The translations under genes were made by a program, and so were the position numbers. The notes beneath the pieces are model-generated. The model worked only from the letters and a program-made list of their open reading frames with translations. It was not told where the DNA came from and did not search any database. Shown in pieces: positions 7,986 to 16,207 of a stretch of DNA of 64,000 nt (position 1 is its first letter; the number at the start of each line of letters is the position of its first letter). Location of the stretch: positions 10,146 to 74,145 of the forward strand of contig DHVP01000048.1 in the NCBI GenBank assembly GCA_002412715.1. Reading direction: 5' to 3'. The stretch comes from Deltaproteobacteria bacterium UBA5205 (GTDB taxonomy: Bacteria; Desulfobacterota; Syntrophorhabdia; Syntrophorhabdales; Syntrophorhabdaceae).

Positions 7986-8839
7986 TGGCTCTCGTGGAAG
8001 CGAAGAATATCACTTTCGCCTACTCGGACAAGCCGGTCCTGAATAATGTCAGCGTGGAGATCCACGACGGAGAGGTCGTTACGCTCCTGGGACCCAACGG
8101 AAGCGGCAAAAGCACGCTCCTGAAATCGATCATCGGGCTTATCAGGCCAAAGGAAGGCACCGTCTGCCTGAACGGCAAGAACATAGCGTCGATCCCGCAA
8201 AGACAACTGGCAAGGCAGATAGCCTATGTGCCCCAGATCCACAAGAGTGCTTTCCCCTACAACGTTTTCGATGTCATCCTCATGGGAAGGATGCCCCACA
8301 AGACCTTCTTCTTTCGATACTCGCGGGAGGATATACATATTGCGCGGACCGTCATGGAGAGACTATCCATCGCACATCTGTCCCGGCGGCCGTACACGCA
8401 GATAAGCGGCGGCGAGAGGCAGCTCACCCTCATCGCGCGGGCCCTTGCCCAGGGCGCGCGGATCTTTGTCATGGACGAACCGGCAAGCGGCCTTGACTAT
8501 GGCAACCAACTCATATTGCTTGGACATATCACGACGCTGTCTAAAGAGGGATACACCTTTATCAAGTCGACTCATTCACCCGAACACGCCCTCTGGATCG
8601 CCGATCGGGCCGTCATGATACTGAACGGAAAGATCATTGCCGACGGGTGCTGTGACGACGTCGTGAACAGAGAAACCCTCTTTCGACTCTACAACACGAA
8701 GGTAAACGTCGTGAAGCTGAACGGGTCCCTGCGCGTCTGCATACCCGAGGCAATCCACTGCAACGGGGCGCACGAGGGCACAGGAAATGGGCAGTTCGGG
8801 TCTGCGTCCGGCAAAGCGGCGTCGGGCGGGATCTCGTGA
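7985..8839 (+). CDS. ATP-binding subunit of the FecCD/BtuCD-type importer
   Basis: The 284-residue ATPase has Walker A GPNGSGKST, Q-loop YVPQIHKSAFPY, signature ISGGERQLTLIARAL and Walker B IFVMDEPASGLD, followed by the switch His in STHSPEHAL. This matches the BtuD/FepC group. The ATG at 7985 was chosen over an in-frame GTG at 7976 because GGGGGTGGAG stands just before it and it overlaps the permease stop by one base. It powers the adjacent permease. The C-terminal 40 residues are low complexity (NGQFGSASGKAASGG) and probably not part of the fold. Confidence 0.9.
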   Translation: MALVEAKNITFAYSDKPVLNNVSVEIHDGEVVTLLGPNGSGKSTLLKSIIGLIRPKEGTVCLNGKNIASIPQRQLARQIAYVPQIHKSAFPYNVFDVILMGRMPHKTFFFRYSREDIHIARTVMERLSIAHLSRRPYTQISGGERQLTLIARALAQGARIFVMDEPASGLDYGNQLILLGHITTLSKEGYTFIKSTHSPEHALWIADRAVMILNGKIIADGCCDDVVNRETLFRLYNTKVNVVKLNGSLRVCIPEAIHCNGAHEGTGNGQFGSASGKAASGGIS

Positions 8840-8849
8840 TGGAACGAAT

Positions 8850-9800
8850 ATGAAAAGCACGGTTCGCTTCATCGCCATGTTCCCCTGAATGGTAAAGGCC
8901 CCGCTGGAGGCGGAGCTAAGGACTTTTCTGGCGCATCAAAGAAACGAAAGGGATTCCAGGGTGGTTTACGTGAATGCTTATGGCAATAATGATCTATTTG
9001 AAAATATGATGCTCGCCGGGGATGTGCGCCAGCTTCCCGATATGGTGGCACACCTCGGGTTTGGATTTCCCTTCCAGAGGAAGTTCAGGGAACGTTTTGT
9101 CGATACCGGTGTTTTTGAAAGCCTCTCTTTCCCCCGATCAAGGCCCTCTCTCACGGGAAGAGGCATCGTTGACCCTCAAGGACACTACACCGTCCTTGCC
9201 ATAAATCCCATGGTGATGGTTGCAGACCACACAAAGCTGGGCTCAAGACCCGTGCCTCAACGGTGGGCCGATATTCTCGAGCCTGAATACGAACGGTCAG
9301 TGGGCGTCGTGGGAAGGGGCGAATTATTCAATGAAACCCTTGCACTCACCATATACAAGGAATTCGGCCTGTCGGGAATAGAGAAGCTCCGCCGGGCGAT
9401 TGCCTTCGCCGGCCATCCGGCGCAGATGGTAAAAATGGCCGGCAGGGCCCATCCTCAGGCACCCGTCATCAGTATCGTCGATTATTTTTTTGCGAAGATG
9501 ATCAAGCGCCAGGACCGCATCTCGATCATCTGGCCGGAAGAAGGGGCACTGGCAATCCCCTTTCTGGTACTTGCCAGAAGCGACCGGATAGAGAATGCCG
9601 GCGCTGTTGCCGCATTTCTTACCGGACCCAGAACGGCACAGATCTGTGCCGACGCATATTACTACCCCCTCCATGGGGGCGTGCCCGCCCGTCTGCCCGA
9701 ATCCTCGAAGTTGAACTGGCTCGGATGGGACTACGTCAGACAGAACGACCTTGAATCAGTAATGAACGAAATACGCGGATCCCGCGGGGGAGGCGAATAG
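8850..9800 (+). CDS. Binding-protein-like protein without signal peptide; candidate selenoprotein (in-frame UGA at 8886)
   Basis: From residue 14 on the frame encodes a type 2 periplasmic-binding-protein-like fold related to iron/oxyanion binding proteins (VYVNAYGNNDLFENMMLAGD, then TVLAINPMVMV, RPVPQRWADILEPEY, DYFFAKM, WPEEGALAIPFLVL). The usual call would start at the ATG at 8889, but that start has no ribosome-binding site and follows TGA directly. Extending in frame upstream gives ATG at 8850 with GGAAC in front, encoding MKSTVRFIAMFP, then UGA, then MVKAPLEAEL. A hairpin CCGC-TGGAG-GCGG with outer pairs (8897-8917) has its loop 16 bases after UGA, as in bacterial SECIS elements. The window also encodes tRNA-Sec. 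The protein lacks any signal peptide, so it probably works in the cytoplasm with the next two genes. If UGA is only a stop, the gene runs 8889-9800 (303 residues). Confidence 0.6.
8897..8917 (+). promoter_or_regulatory. Candidate bacterial SECIS hairpin
   Basis: The inner stem CCGC (8901-8904)/GCGG (8910-8913) encloses loop TGGAG. One C-A mismatch separates it from three outer pairs (8897-8899 with 8915-8917, one of them G-U). The loop starts 17 bases after the UGA, close to the spacing in E. coli fdhF, and has a G in its first two positions, as bacterial SECIS models require. The short stem means chance formation is possible in GC-rich DNA. Confidence 0.45.
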
Positions 9801-10519
9801 TGAAACTTATTACCGTTTCGGGCCCTCCGTCATCGGGAAAGACAAGCGTCATCATACGAGCGCTGGAGCACCTGAAGGCGCAGGGACAGAGAGCCGGAGT
9901 TGTGAAGTTCGATTGTGTGTCAACCCTTGACGAGACCAGATATAAGGCGTCAGGCATACCGGTGAAGGTGGGTCTCTCCGGCCACATCTGCCCGGACCAT
10001 TTTTTTGTAAGCAATCTTTTCCAGTGCTACCAGTGGGGGCGGGGACGGGGCTTCGACTTCCTCTTCACCGAAACCGCCGGGCTATGCAATCGCTGCGCGC
10101 CGCACATCAGGAACATTCTGGCGGTCTGCGTCATAGACAATCTGAGCGGAATGAACACCCCGTGGAAGATCGGTCCTATGCTGAGGCTTGCCGATCTCGT
10201 CGTCATCGCGAAAAGCGATCTGGTATCCCAGGCAGAGAAGGAGGTCTTCCTGTTCCGCACAAAGCAGGTGAACCCCCGGGGGGTGATCATACACGTCAAT
10301 GGTCTCACCGGACAGGGAAGCGCCGAACTGGCTTCGCTTTTCTTCAAGGCAAAAGAGGTGGCAGGTGTCAATGAGACGAAACTGCGTTCATCAATGCCCG
10401 CTGCCGTCTGTTCTTATTGCCTCGGTCAAACTACGATCAGCGACCAATTCCAGATGGGAAACATAAAACAAATGGATCTTTCCGAAGGAAATGAAGGCGT
10501 CCAGGGAGAAGGACGATGA
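9800..10519 (+). CDS. HypB/CobW-like P-loop GTPase with cysteine motifs
   Basis: The 239-residue protein has Walker A GPPSSGKTS near the N-terminus, a switch-like TETAGLCNRCAPHIRN carrying a CxxC, a G4-like IAKSDL and, at the C-terminus, CSYCLGQT. This pattern resembles the HypB/UreG/CobW metallochaperone GTPases, in which Cys residues bind the metal to be delivered. The GTG start at 9800 overlaps the upstream TAG stop, and its own TGA overlaps the next ATG, so the three genes are translationally coupled. With an intracellular binding-protein-like partner and an ABC ATPase, a role in metal insertion or trafficking is likely. The metal is unknown; Mo, W, Ni or Fe are options. Confidence 0.72.
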   Translation: MKLITVSGPPSSGKTSVIIRALEHLKAQGQRAGVVKFDCVSTLDETRYKASGIPVKVGLSGHICPDHFFVSNLFQCYQWGRGRGFDFLFTETAGLCNRCAPHIRNILAVCVIDNLSGMNTPWKIGPMLRLADLVVIAKSDLVSQAEKEVFLFRTKQVNPRGVIIHVNGLTGQGSAELASLFFKAKEVAGVNETKLRSSMPAAVCSYCLGQTTISDQFQMGNIKQMDLSEGNEGVQGEGR

Positions 10520-11628
10520 CGCACGATATCGCAACACTGCCGGCTGGAGACGTTTTCCGGACCTATCCCGGAATCGATGATTTTTTTGAGTCCATCGGCC
10601 TGCCGAGACCCGCGGAAGATATCACCATGCTGGAATACGCGGCCTTTCTCGACGAAGAGGTCCTTGAAGACAAGGGGCTGATGCGTTCCCAGTTGATCCG
10701 TCATTTCAAAGACTTTGTAACCGGCCTCCAAAAAATGGCCGACCCGGGCGAAACCGCCATCCAATCCATCACGATCACCGCAGGCCGGGACAAGTCCGGG
10801 CAACCGGAAGAAACCGGGTTTACGCTTCAACCGGGAGATGTCGTTTCTGTCGTCGGCCCGACCGGCTCCGGCAAAAGCCGCCTTCTGGCCGACATAGAAT
10901 GGATGGCCCAGGGAGACACGCAAACCGGGCGCTCGGTGCTTATAAACGGAGAGTCCGTGGATACGCAATGGCGCTACTCTTCAGATCAAAGGTTTGTCGC
11001 CCAGCTATCCCAGAACATGAATTTCATCGTGGACCTGTCCGCAAAGGAATTCATCGCCATGCACGCCGAGGCAAGGGGAATAAAAGATGCAAACGTCCTT
11101 GTCCGTCGTGTCATCGATACGGCAAACACGATAGCCGGCGAGCCCATCTTCGCCGAAACGGGGGTCACCGCCTTGAGCGGAGGGCAGTCGAGGGCCCTCA
11201 TGATAGCCGATACCGCACTGGTGGGCCATTCCCCCATCGTCCTCATCGATGAGATTGAGAACGCGGGCATCGACCGCAGAAAGGCACTGGACCTTCTGGT
11301 AAAAAAGCTGAAGGTCGTCCTGGTCGCCACGCACGATCCCGTTCTCGCACTCATGGCCGACAGGCGTATCGTGCTGAAAAACGGGGGTATACGGAAGGTG
11401 CTGGAGACAACCCCCGAAGAGAAGGAAAACCTTCGCGTCCTGCAACGCCTCGACAACGCGGTCGTCTCGATAAGAAACGCCATTCGTGATGCGAAGACCA
11501 TCCAAACCCCGTTCCGGGAGATCCTTCGGGACAGTTGCGGCGGGGTGCCGTTTGAGCAGGCAATTGTGAAACAATTATCTTCAAGCAGAAATCCAGACCC
11601 GGGGAAAAGGAGGAAGGGCAACACATAG
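10516..11628 (+). CDS. ABC ATPase with N-terminal extension, no dedicated permease
   Basis: Residues 1-100 form an extension (FRTYPGIDDFFESIGLPRP ... LIRHFKDFV) that resembles small helical domains found with metal- and sulfur-related enzymes. The ATPase core follows: Walker A GPTGSGKSR, signature TALSGGQSRALMI, Walker B IVLIDEIENAGID, switch His in ATHDPVLAL. The Walker B motif has DEIENAG instead of the usual DEPTSALD. At 370 residues it is longer than importer ATPases and has no permease next to it. It is coupled to the GTPase by an ATGA overlap. It may energise or regulate the preceding cytoplasmic metal-handling pair rather than drive membrane transport. That is inference. Confidence 0.72.
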   Translation: MTHDIATLPAGDVFRTYPGIDDFFESIGLPRPAEDITMLEYAAFLDEEVLEDKGLMRSQLIRHFKDFVTGLQKMADPGETAIQSITITAGRDKSGQPEETGFTLQPGDVVSVVGPTGSGKSRLLADIEWMAQGDTQTGRSVLINGESVDTQWRYSSDQRFVAQLSQNMNFIVDLSAKEFIAMHAEARGIKDANVLVRRVIDTANTIAGEPIFAETGVTALSGGQSRALMIADTALVGHSPIVLIDEIENAGIDRRKALDLLVKKLKVVLVATHDPVLALMADRRIVLKNGGIRKVLETTPEEKENLRVLQRLDNAVVSIRNAIRDAKTIQTPFREILRDSCGGVPFEQAIVKQLSSSRNPDPGKRRKGNT

Positions 11629-11674
11629 CCAGGAACCCGGGCGCGGGAAAAAGTACAGAGGAAGGGGAATCATC

Positions 11675-13939
11675 ATGAAGAACATCTTGATCTGTTTGGT
11701 TGTTGTATTGGCATGTTTTCTTTCACGTACCGCCTTTTCGGGGGACACTTCCAGGGACCCGAACGTCAAGCTTGACGAGATCGTTGTAAAGGAAAGCGCG
11801 GCAAAGGAATTTGTGGAGATAGACACAAAATCTCCCACAACCCAGGAGATAATCCCGAAACAGATGATCGATCTGCTCCTTAACGAGGCCCAGACAGGGT
11901 CGTATAAGGCCCTCGAGATGCTTCCGTCCACCAATGTTCAGACCGGGGATGCATACGGGTTGGCACTGGGCAAAACGCTGCGTCTGAGGGGCGCCTTTCA
12001 GGGCGATGAATTCCTGAGAAATATCGAGGGGCTGCCGGTAAGCAGCCATGGGGGCGGTGGAGATTTCATTGATTTCGAGAATATAGAGGCCGTCAACGTG
12101 TACAGGGGAGCCATGCCGGCGGCCCGCAGCTTCGGCGTGCGCAACATGACGGGAGGCATGGACCTTTCGATCCTGTGGCCCAAGGACAAGCTCGGGGTGG
12201 TTATGAAACAGGGTTTCGGGTCAAACAATTTCAAACGGACCTTTGCCAGGGTAGATTCCGGCCTGCTTCCGTCGGGGACGAAGCTATTCGGTTCCTTCTC
12301 CACCACATCCGCGGACAAGTGGCGCGGCAAGGGCGGCCAACCGGAAGGCCGCTATAATTTTGAAATGGGTCTCTCCCAGAAACTGGGGGAAAACGCCAAA
12401 TTCGAGATATTCGGCGTTTACCACGAACTGAATCAGCATGATTTCAGGGCCCTCACCTATGACCAGGCCCAGAATCTCAGCGTTTACGGCAGGTATGATT
12501 ACAACAGGACACTGACCGGCAGTCCCGCGCAGGACCAGTACTATTACGATTTTACGCGTCAGATGTACAAAGACACTATGTTCCTTGCCAATATCGAGGT
12601 CAAGCTTCCGGGAAGCAGCAAGCTAACAATAAAACCATACTACTGGGAAAACGTAGGATACAGGCTCATCGGTGCGGGCAACGGCTACAGATATCTTGCA
12701 ACACAGCCCAAGCAATACGGTTTTACGGGCCAGTACGACTTTTCGATCAAACCCGTCAACCTCTCCCTTGGCTACTGGTACATGTCCATGGTCGACGGCC
12801 TGCCTCCTCCCCTTGCCATGAAACAGTACAGGCTCAACCCCACTACCGCCGGTTCGGCCTACGTGACATTCCAGGGATGGACATCGCTGAGAAAGGTAAG
12901 CAACCACAATTACCACGCCCCTTATGCCATCGCGGAGACCTCCATCGGCAAGACAACATTCACGGGTTCTTTGAAATACACCTATCAACAGGACCCCAGC
13001 CAGACCTTTTATCAGACGGCAGGGCTTCCCGATGTTTCCTACGACAGGATCTTTGATTATAACCCCGGGGTGGACCCTGATATGAGGGTGAGAAAACGCG
13101 TATGGCGTTTCTGGGAACCCGCTTTCTCCGTAAACCACGCTTTTGAGAAGAACATGAACGCATATTTCGCCTACGGTACAGGCTATCAGTTTAACTCCTG
13201 GAACGGACAAAGCAGTGCATACACGAACAACAAGGCCGCATTCCGGGCTGCCGGTATCTCTTTCGACACCCTCTGGAGCCAGCTGGAACCTGAGAGGCTC
13301 GACAACTTCGATCTTGGTTTCCGCTACAAGGGAAAGATGTTCGGCATCGCCCCGACGCTTTATTACTCAAAGGACAAGAACAAGACGGTCACCGTGTACG
13401 ATACCGTCGTGGGCGCCCCTTATCTTCAGAGCAACGCGGACGCCACCTCCTACGGCGCGGAACTGGAGATAACGATCCAACCGCCCATCCCCGTCGCGGG
13501 CGACCTGCTGCTCTATCTCTCGGGCTCTTACAACAAATATGAGTTCGATAACAACATCATGAACGCCAGCAACAACATCGTGCACTGCAAGGGCAAGCAG
13601 ATACCCGACACGCCGCAGTACATGGCAAAGTTCGGGGCGACCTATTCGTTCAAGGGATTTTCCATCACGCCAATGGTGCGCTATCTCGGAGAGCGTTACG
13701 GAGACGTGGAGAACGAGGAAAAGATCGACGCCTATGCACTTGCCGATCTGTACATGTCCTACAGTACGGGACGCATCGGGATCGTCGAGGACGTCAGGTT
13801 CAGCCTGAACTTCCTCAATCTCTTCAATAAGCAATACATCGGGCTCATCAACACGTCGGATTTCACGCTCTCAAATTCCACAAGTTACTATCCGGGTGCC
13901 CCCCTGACGGTGATGGGCGGAATGACAGTAAGATTCTAG
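11675..13939 (+). CDS. TonB-dependent outer-membrane receptor
   Basis: The 754-residue protein begins with a signal peptide (MKNILICLVVVLACFLSRT), then a plug domain (about 35-165) with DEIVVKESAAK as a likely TonB box region and GKTLRLRGAFQGDEFLRNIEGLP. A 22-strand-type beta-barrel with many alternating aromatic segments completes it, ending in MTVMGGMTVRF style (final residues GGMTVRF, terminal Phe), the outer-membrane assembly signal. These receptors import chelated metals or cobalamin using TonB energy. GGAAGGGG precedes the ATG. In this operon it is the outer-membrane gate of the presumed metal-chelate pathway: receptor, FecB-like binding protein, FecCD permease, ATPase. Confidence 0.88.
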   Translation: MKNILICLVVVLACFLSRTAFSGDTSRDPNVKLDEIVVKESAAKEFVEIDTKSPTTQEIIPKQMIDLLLNEAQTGSYKALEMLPSTNVQTGDAYGLALGKTLRLRGAFQGDEFLRNIEGLPVSSHGGGGDFIDFENIEAVNVYRGAMPAARSFGVRNMTGGMDLSILWPKDKLGVVMKQGFGSNNFKRTFARVDSGLLPSGTKLFGSFSTTSADKWRGKGGQPEGRYNFEMGLSQKLGENAKFEIFGVYHELNQHDFRALTYDQAQNLSVYGRYDYNRTLTGSPAQDQYYYDFTRQMYKDTMFLANIEVKLPGSSKLTIKPYYWENVGYRLIGAGNGYRYLATQPKQYGFTGQYDFSIKPVNLSLGYWYMSMVDGLPPPLAMKQYRLNPTTAGSAYVTFQGWTSLRKVSNHNYHAPYAIAETSIGKTTFTGSLKYTYQQDPSQTFYQTAGLPDVSYDRIFDYNPGVDPDMRVRKRVWRFWEPAFSVNHAFEKNMNAYFAYGTGYQFNSWNGQSSAYTNNKAAFRAAGISFDTLWSQLEPERLDNFDLGFRYKGKMFGIAPTLYYSKDKNKTVTVYDTVVGAPYLQSNADATSYGAELEITIQPPIPVAGDLLLYLSGSYNKYEFDNNIMNASNNIVHCKGKQIPDTPQYMAKFGATYSFKGFSITPMVRYLGERYGDVENEEKIDAYALADLYMSYSTGRIGIVEDVRFSLNFLNLFNKQYIGLINTSDFTLSNSTSYYPGAPLTVMGGMTVRF

Positions 13940-13952
13940 GGGTATAAAGCAG

Positions 13953-15071
13953 GTGGCCGTATTGAAAACAGCGGGTGCAAAGTGGTCGCTTCTCGTCATG
14001 CTGGCACTATGCATCATGATAATAGTCTCGGAAGGGAGTCCCGTCCATGGCAGGCAGGTAACCGACATGGCAGGACGCACCGTTACGATAGGCCAGGCCA
14101 GGAAAGTCTGGCCGGCCTACCCGCCGCTCATGCATCTCGTGTACGCCATCGATCCTTCCCTGCTCGTCGGCTGGACCATACCCATATCCGCCGCTGACAG
14201 CAAATACATTCAGGCAACCCAGCGAAACCTGCCTGTCATCGGCGGATGGTTCGGCCAGCGGACACCAAACCTGGAAAACCTCGCTGCCGCCGGCCCGAAC
14301 TTTGCGCTTGCGTGGGACCAGACAATTACCGCCAGGCCAAACATGGTTGAGACTCTTGGCAAGCTGGACATACCGGTTCTCGCTGTACGTCTTTTCCGCC
14401 TGTCAGATTACCCGGACGCCCTGCGATTCCTGGGAGATGTCCTTAACAGGGAGGAAAGAGCCCGTGAGCTAAAGAACTACGTTGAACGGACAATCGCCGA
14501 GATGAAAAAGTTCGGCGGCAGCATCGCACGGGAGAAAAAGGTCTCCGTTTACTATGCCATAGGGCCGGACGGCCTCACGAACGATTGCGACCATATGCCT
14601 TTCCTTGATGAAGCGATAGACCTTGCGGGGGGCCGCAATGTCTATCAATGCCGTCCCGCGGACAGGATGATGGGCAAAAAGATAGATATGGAGAGACTCC
14701 TCATCTTTGATCCGGAGGTGATCATCACCCAGGACACCATATTCTTCTCACGGGTCTACTCCGACCCGCGCTACAGGCTCCTTAAGGCGGTCAAAAACCA
14801 CAGGGTCTACATGATTCCGGGAACACCGTTTAACTGGCTCAATTATCCCCCCACCTACATGCGGGCACTGGGAATCAGGTGGCTCGCCAAAATGCTTTAT
14901 CCCGGACTCTACACGGCAGATCTGCGCAAGGAGACAAAGCTGTTTTTCAAACTCTTCCTGAGGGTCGATATCGGCGATGACGAGACAGACGAGATCCTGC
15001 TGCTGAAAACAAAGAATGTCCGGAGCAGAGGTACCGGTGGACCATACGGATTTGCATACCGGGAACGATGA
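13953..15071 (+). CDS. FecB/BtuF-type periplasmic binding protein
   Basis: The 372-residue protein has an N-terminal hydrophobic signal (SLLVMLALCIMIIVSEG) and then VTDMAGRTVTIGQARK, the typical start of type III (helical-backbone) binding proteins for siderophores, cobalamin or molybdate (MolA). Further family marks are LVGWTIPIS, NLENLAAAGPNFALAWDQ, LDIPVLAVRL, and FDPEVIITQD. The GTG at 13953 is taken as start; a TTG three codons later is also possible. It is 13 bases after the receptor gene and completes the importer begun at 6972. Regulation is presumably from the ModE-boxed promoter at 4562. Confidence 0.85.
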   Translation: MAVLKTAGAKWSLLVMLALCIMIIVSEGSPVHGRQVTDMAGRTVTIGQARKVWPAYPPLMHLVYAIDPSLLVGWTIPISAADSKYIQATQRNLPVIGGWFGQRTPNLENLAAAGPNFALAWDQTITARPNMVETLGKLDIPVLAVRLFRLSDYPDALRFLGDVLNREERARELKNYVERTIAEMKKFGGSIAREKKVSVYYAIGPDGLTNDCDHMPFLDEAIDLAGGRNVYQCRPADRMMGKKIDMERLLIFDPEVIITQDTIFFSRVYSDPRYRLLKAVKNHRVYMIPGTPFNWLNYPPTYMRALGIRWLAKMLYPGLYTADLRKETKLFFKLFLRVDIGDDETDEILLLKTKNVRSRGTGGPYGFAYRER

Positions 15072-15161
15072 GCATAACGGATCATTGTTTGACTTCTGAT
15101 GATTTCTTTTTGGTGGGATTGCGGTTCTCAACCACTTTCTGCCATAAAAGAGAAAAAACTC

Positions 15162-15191
15162 TTGACAGCGTTATTACCGCTAGTATATAAC
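15162..15191 (+). promoter_or_regulatory. modA promoter with ModE-like operator
   Basis: TTGACA (15162-15167) and TATATA (15184-15189) form a promoter with a 16-base spacer. The palindrome CGTTATTA-N7-TATATAAC (15169-15191) covers spacer and -10, with the same 8+N7+8 geometry as the two boxes upstream of the metal island. Confidence 0.72.
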
Positions 15192-15222
15192 ACTATTAAA
15201 ACGATTCGAGGAGTATATAGTT

Positions 15223-16035
15223 ATGTCTCGCAGGGAAAGCCAAAAAAACTTCCTATTCAAAACGACACTTGCGGTAATGATGTTCGCCCTTCTTCTGATC
15301 TTCACCACATCTCATGACGCAGGGGCGCAGCAAGAATTAACCGTTTCTGCGGCAGCCAGCCTGACAAACGCCTTTAAGGAAATCGGCACCTCCTTCGAGG
15401 CCTCGCAGGCAAATACGACAAAAGCAAAGGTCCTCATGAATTTCGCCTCTTCAGGCGCACTGATGCAGCAGATTGCGGGCGGTGCCCCCGTCGATGTCTT
15501 TGCCTCCGCAGCACAACGGGAGATGAACGAGCTCGAAAAGAAGGGGCTTATTGTCATCTCTACGCGCCGTGATTTTGCGGCCAACGGCATCGTCCTTATC
15601 AAGCCGGCTGCTTCAAAGGTGGCGCTGAAGGGTTTCGAAGACCTCAAAAACACGGGCATCAAGAAGATAGCCATCGGTAATCCCGCGTCTGTGCCGGCAG
15701 GGATGTACGCCCAGGAAGCCTTGAAGTATTTCAAGATCTATGACGACATCAAGGACAAACTCATTTTTGGCGAGCACGTCCGCCAGGTGCTCGACTACGT
15801 GGCGCGAGGAGAGGTGGATGCGGGTATCGTCTTTTCCACCGACGCGATGGTGCGCTCGAAAGAAGTGACCATTGTCGCCCCGGCGCCCGACAAGAGCCAC
15901 AAGAAGATACTCTACCCGGTAGCTGTCGTCAAAGACTCGGAAAAGGTCGACCTGTCAAAGTCTTTCATCGACTTTCTGGTCACACCCGAAGGAAAAAGAA
16001 TACTGGCGAAATATGGGTTCACGGCGGCGAATTGA
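15223..16035 (+). CDS. modA: Molybdate ABC transporter binding protein ModA
   Basis: The 270-residue precursor has a signal peptide (about 1-35, TLAVMMFALLLIFTTSHDAGA) followed by ELTVSAAASLTNAFKEIG, the hallmark ModA start, then FASSGALMQQIAGGAPVDVFASA. NGIVLIKPA, AIGNPASVPAGMYAQEAL and DAGIVFSTDA supply the ligand-binding regions. ModA delivers molybdate or tungstate to ModBC. It has its own ModE-boxed promoter and is separated from modB by 172 bases with a stem-loop and a second promoter, so the amount of binding protein can be set separately. Specificity for molybdate over tungstate cannot be told here. Confidence 0.93.
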   Translation: MSRRESQKNFLFKTTLAVMMFALLLIFTTSHDAGAQQELTVSAAASLTNAFKEIGTSFEASQANTTKAKVLMNFASSGALMQQIAGGAPVDVFASAAQREMNELEKKGLIVISTRRDFAANGIVLIKPAASKVALKGFEDLKNTGIKKIAIGNPASVPAGMYAQEALKYFKIYDDIKDKLIFGEHVRQVLDYVARGEVDAGIVFSTDAMVRSKEVTIVAPAPDKSHKKILYPVAVVKDSEKVDLSKSFIDFLVTPEGKRILAKYGFTAAN

Positions 16036-16104
16036 CGAAGTCAAAAACCCTTAAGGAGGGTCTTATTTAATAACGCAACTCCTCTAATAATCCTTTCTAT
16101 TGAG

Positions 16105-16141
16105 ATATGGTCGTCGCGAGCATGTAGCCGGGCGGCCATAT
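16105..16141. terminator. Stem-loop between modA and modB
   Basis: ATATGGTCG (16105-16113) can pair with CGGCCATAT (16133-16141), with one G-U pair, leaving a GC-rich 19-base loop, followed by only three T. A second small stem ACCCT/AGGGT sits near 16049-16063. Either could end or reduce the modA transcript. I found no match to the Moco riboswitch that I could defend. Confidence 0.4.
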
Positions 16142-16162
16142 TTCTTCACTGCACACATGACC

Positions 16163-16198
16163 CGTTATATTGACTGATATACATCCCTGTGTTATGAT
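16163..16198 (+). promoter_or_regulatory. modBC promoter with ModE-like operator
   Basis: TTGACT (16170-16175) and TATGAT (16193-16198) are 17 bases apart. CGTTATAT-N7-TATACATC (16163-16185) overlies the -35 and has the same geometry as the other ModE-like boxes, although its right arm is weaker. The predicted transcription start (about 16205) is only about 3 bases before the modB start codon. Confidence 0.62.
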
Positions 16199-16207
16199 GA
16201 TTGTCTT

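Noticed and set aside
16105..16141. Moco or tungsten riboswitch before modB
   Set aside because: The stem-loop lies upstream of the predicted promoter start, so it would not be in the modB message, and I could not match the conserved positions of the Moco RNA.
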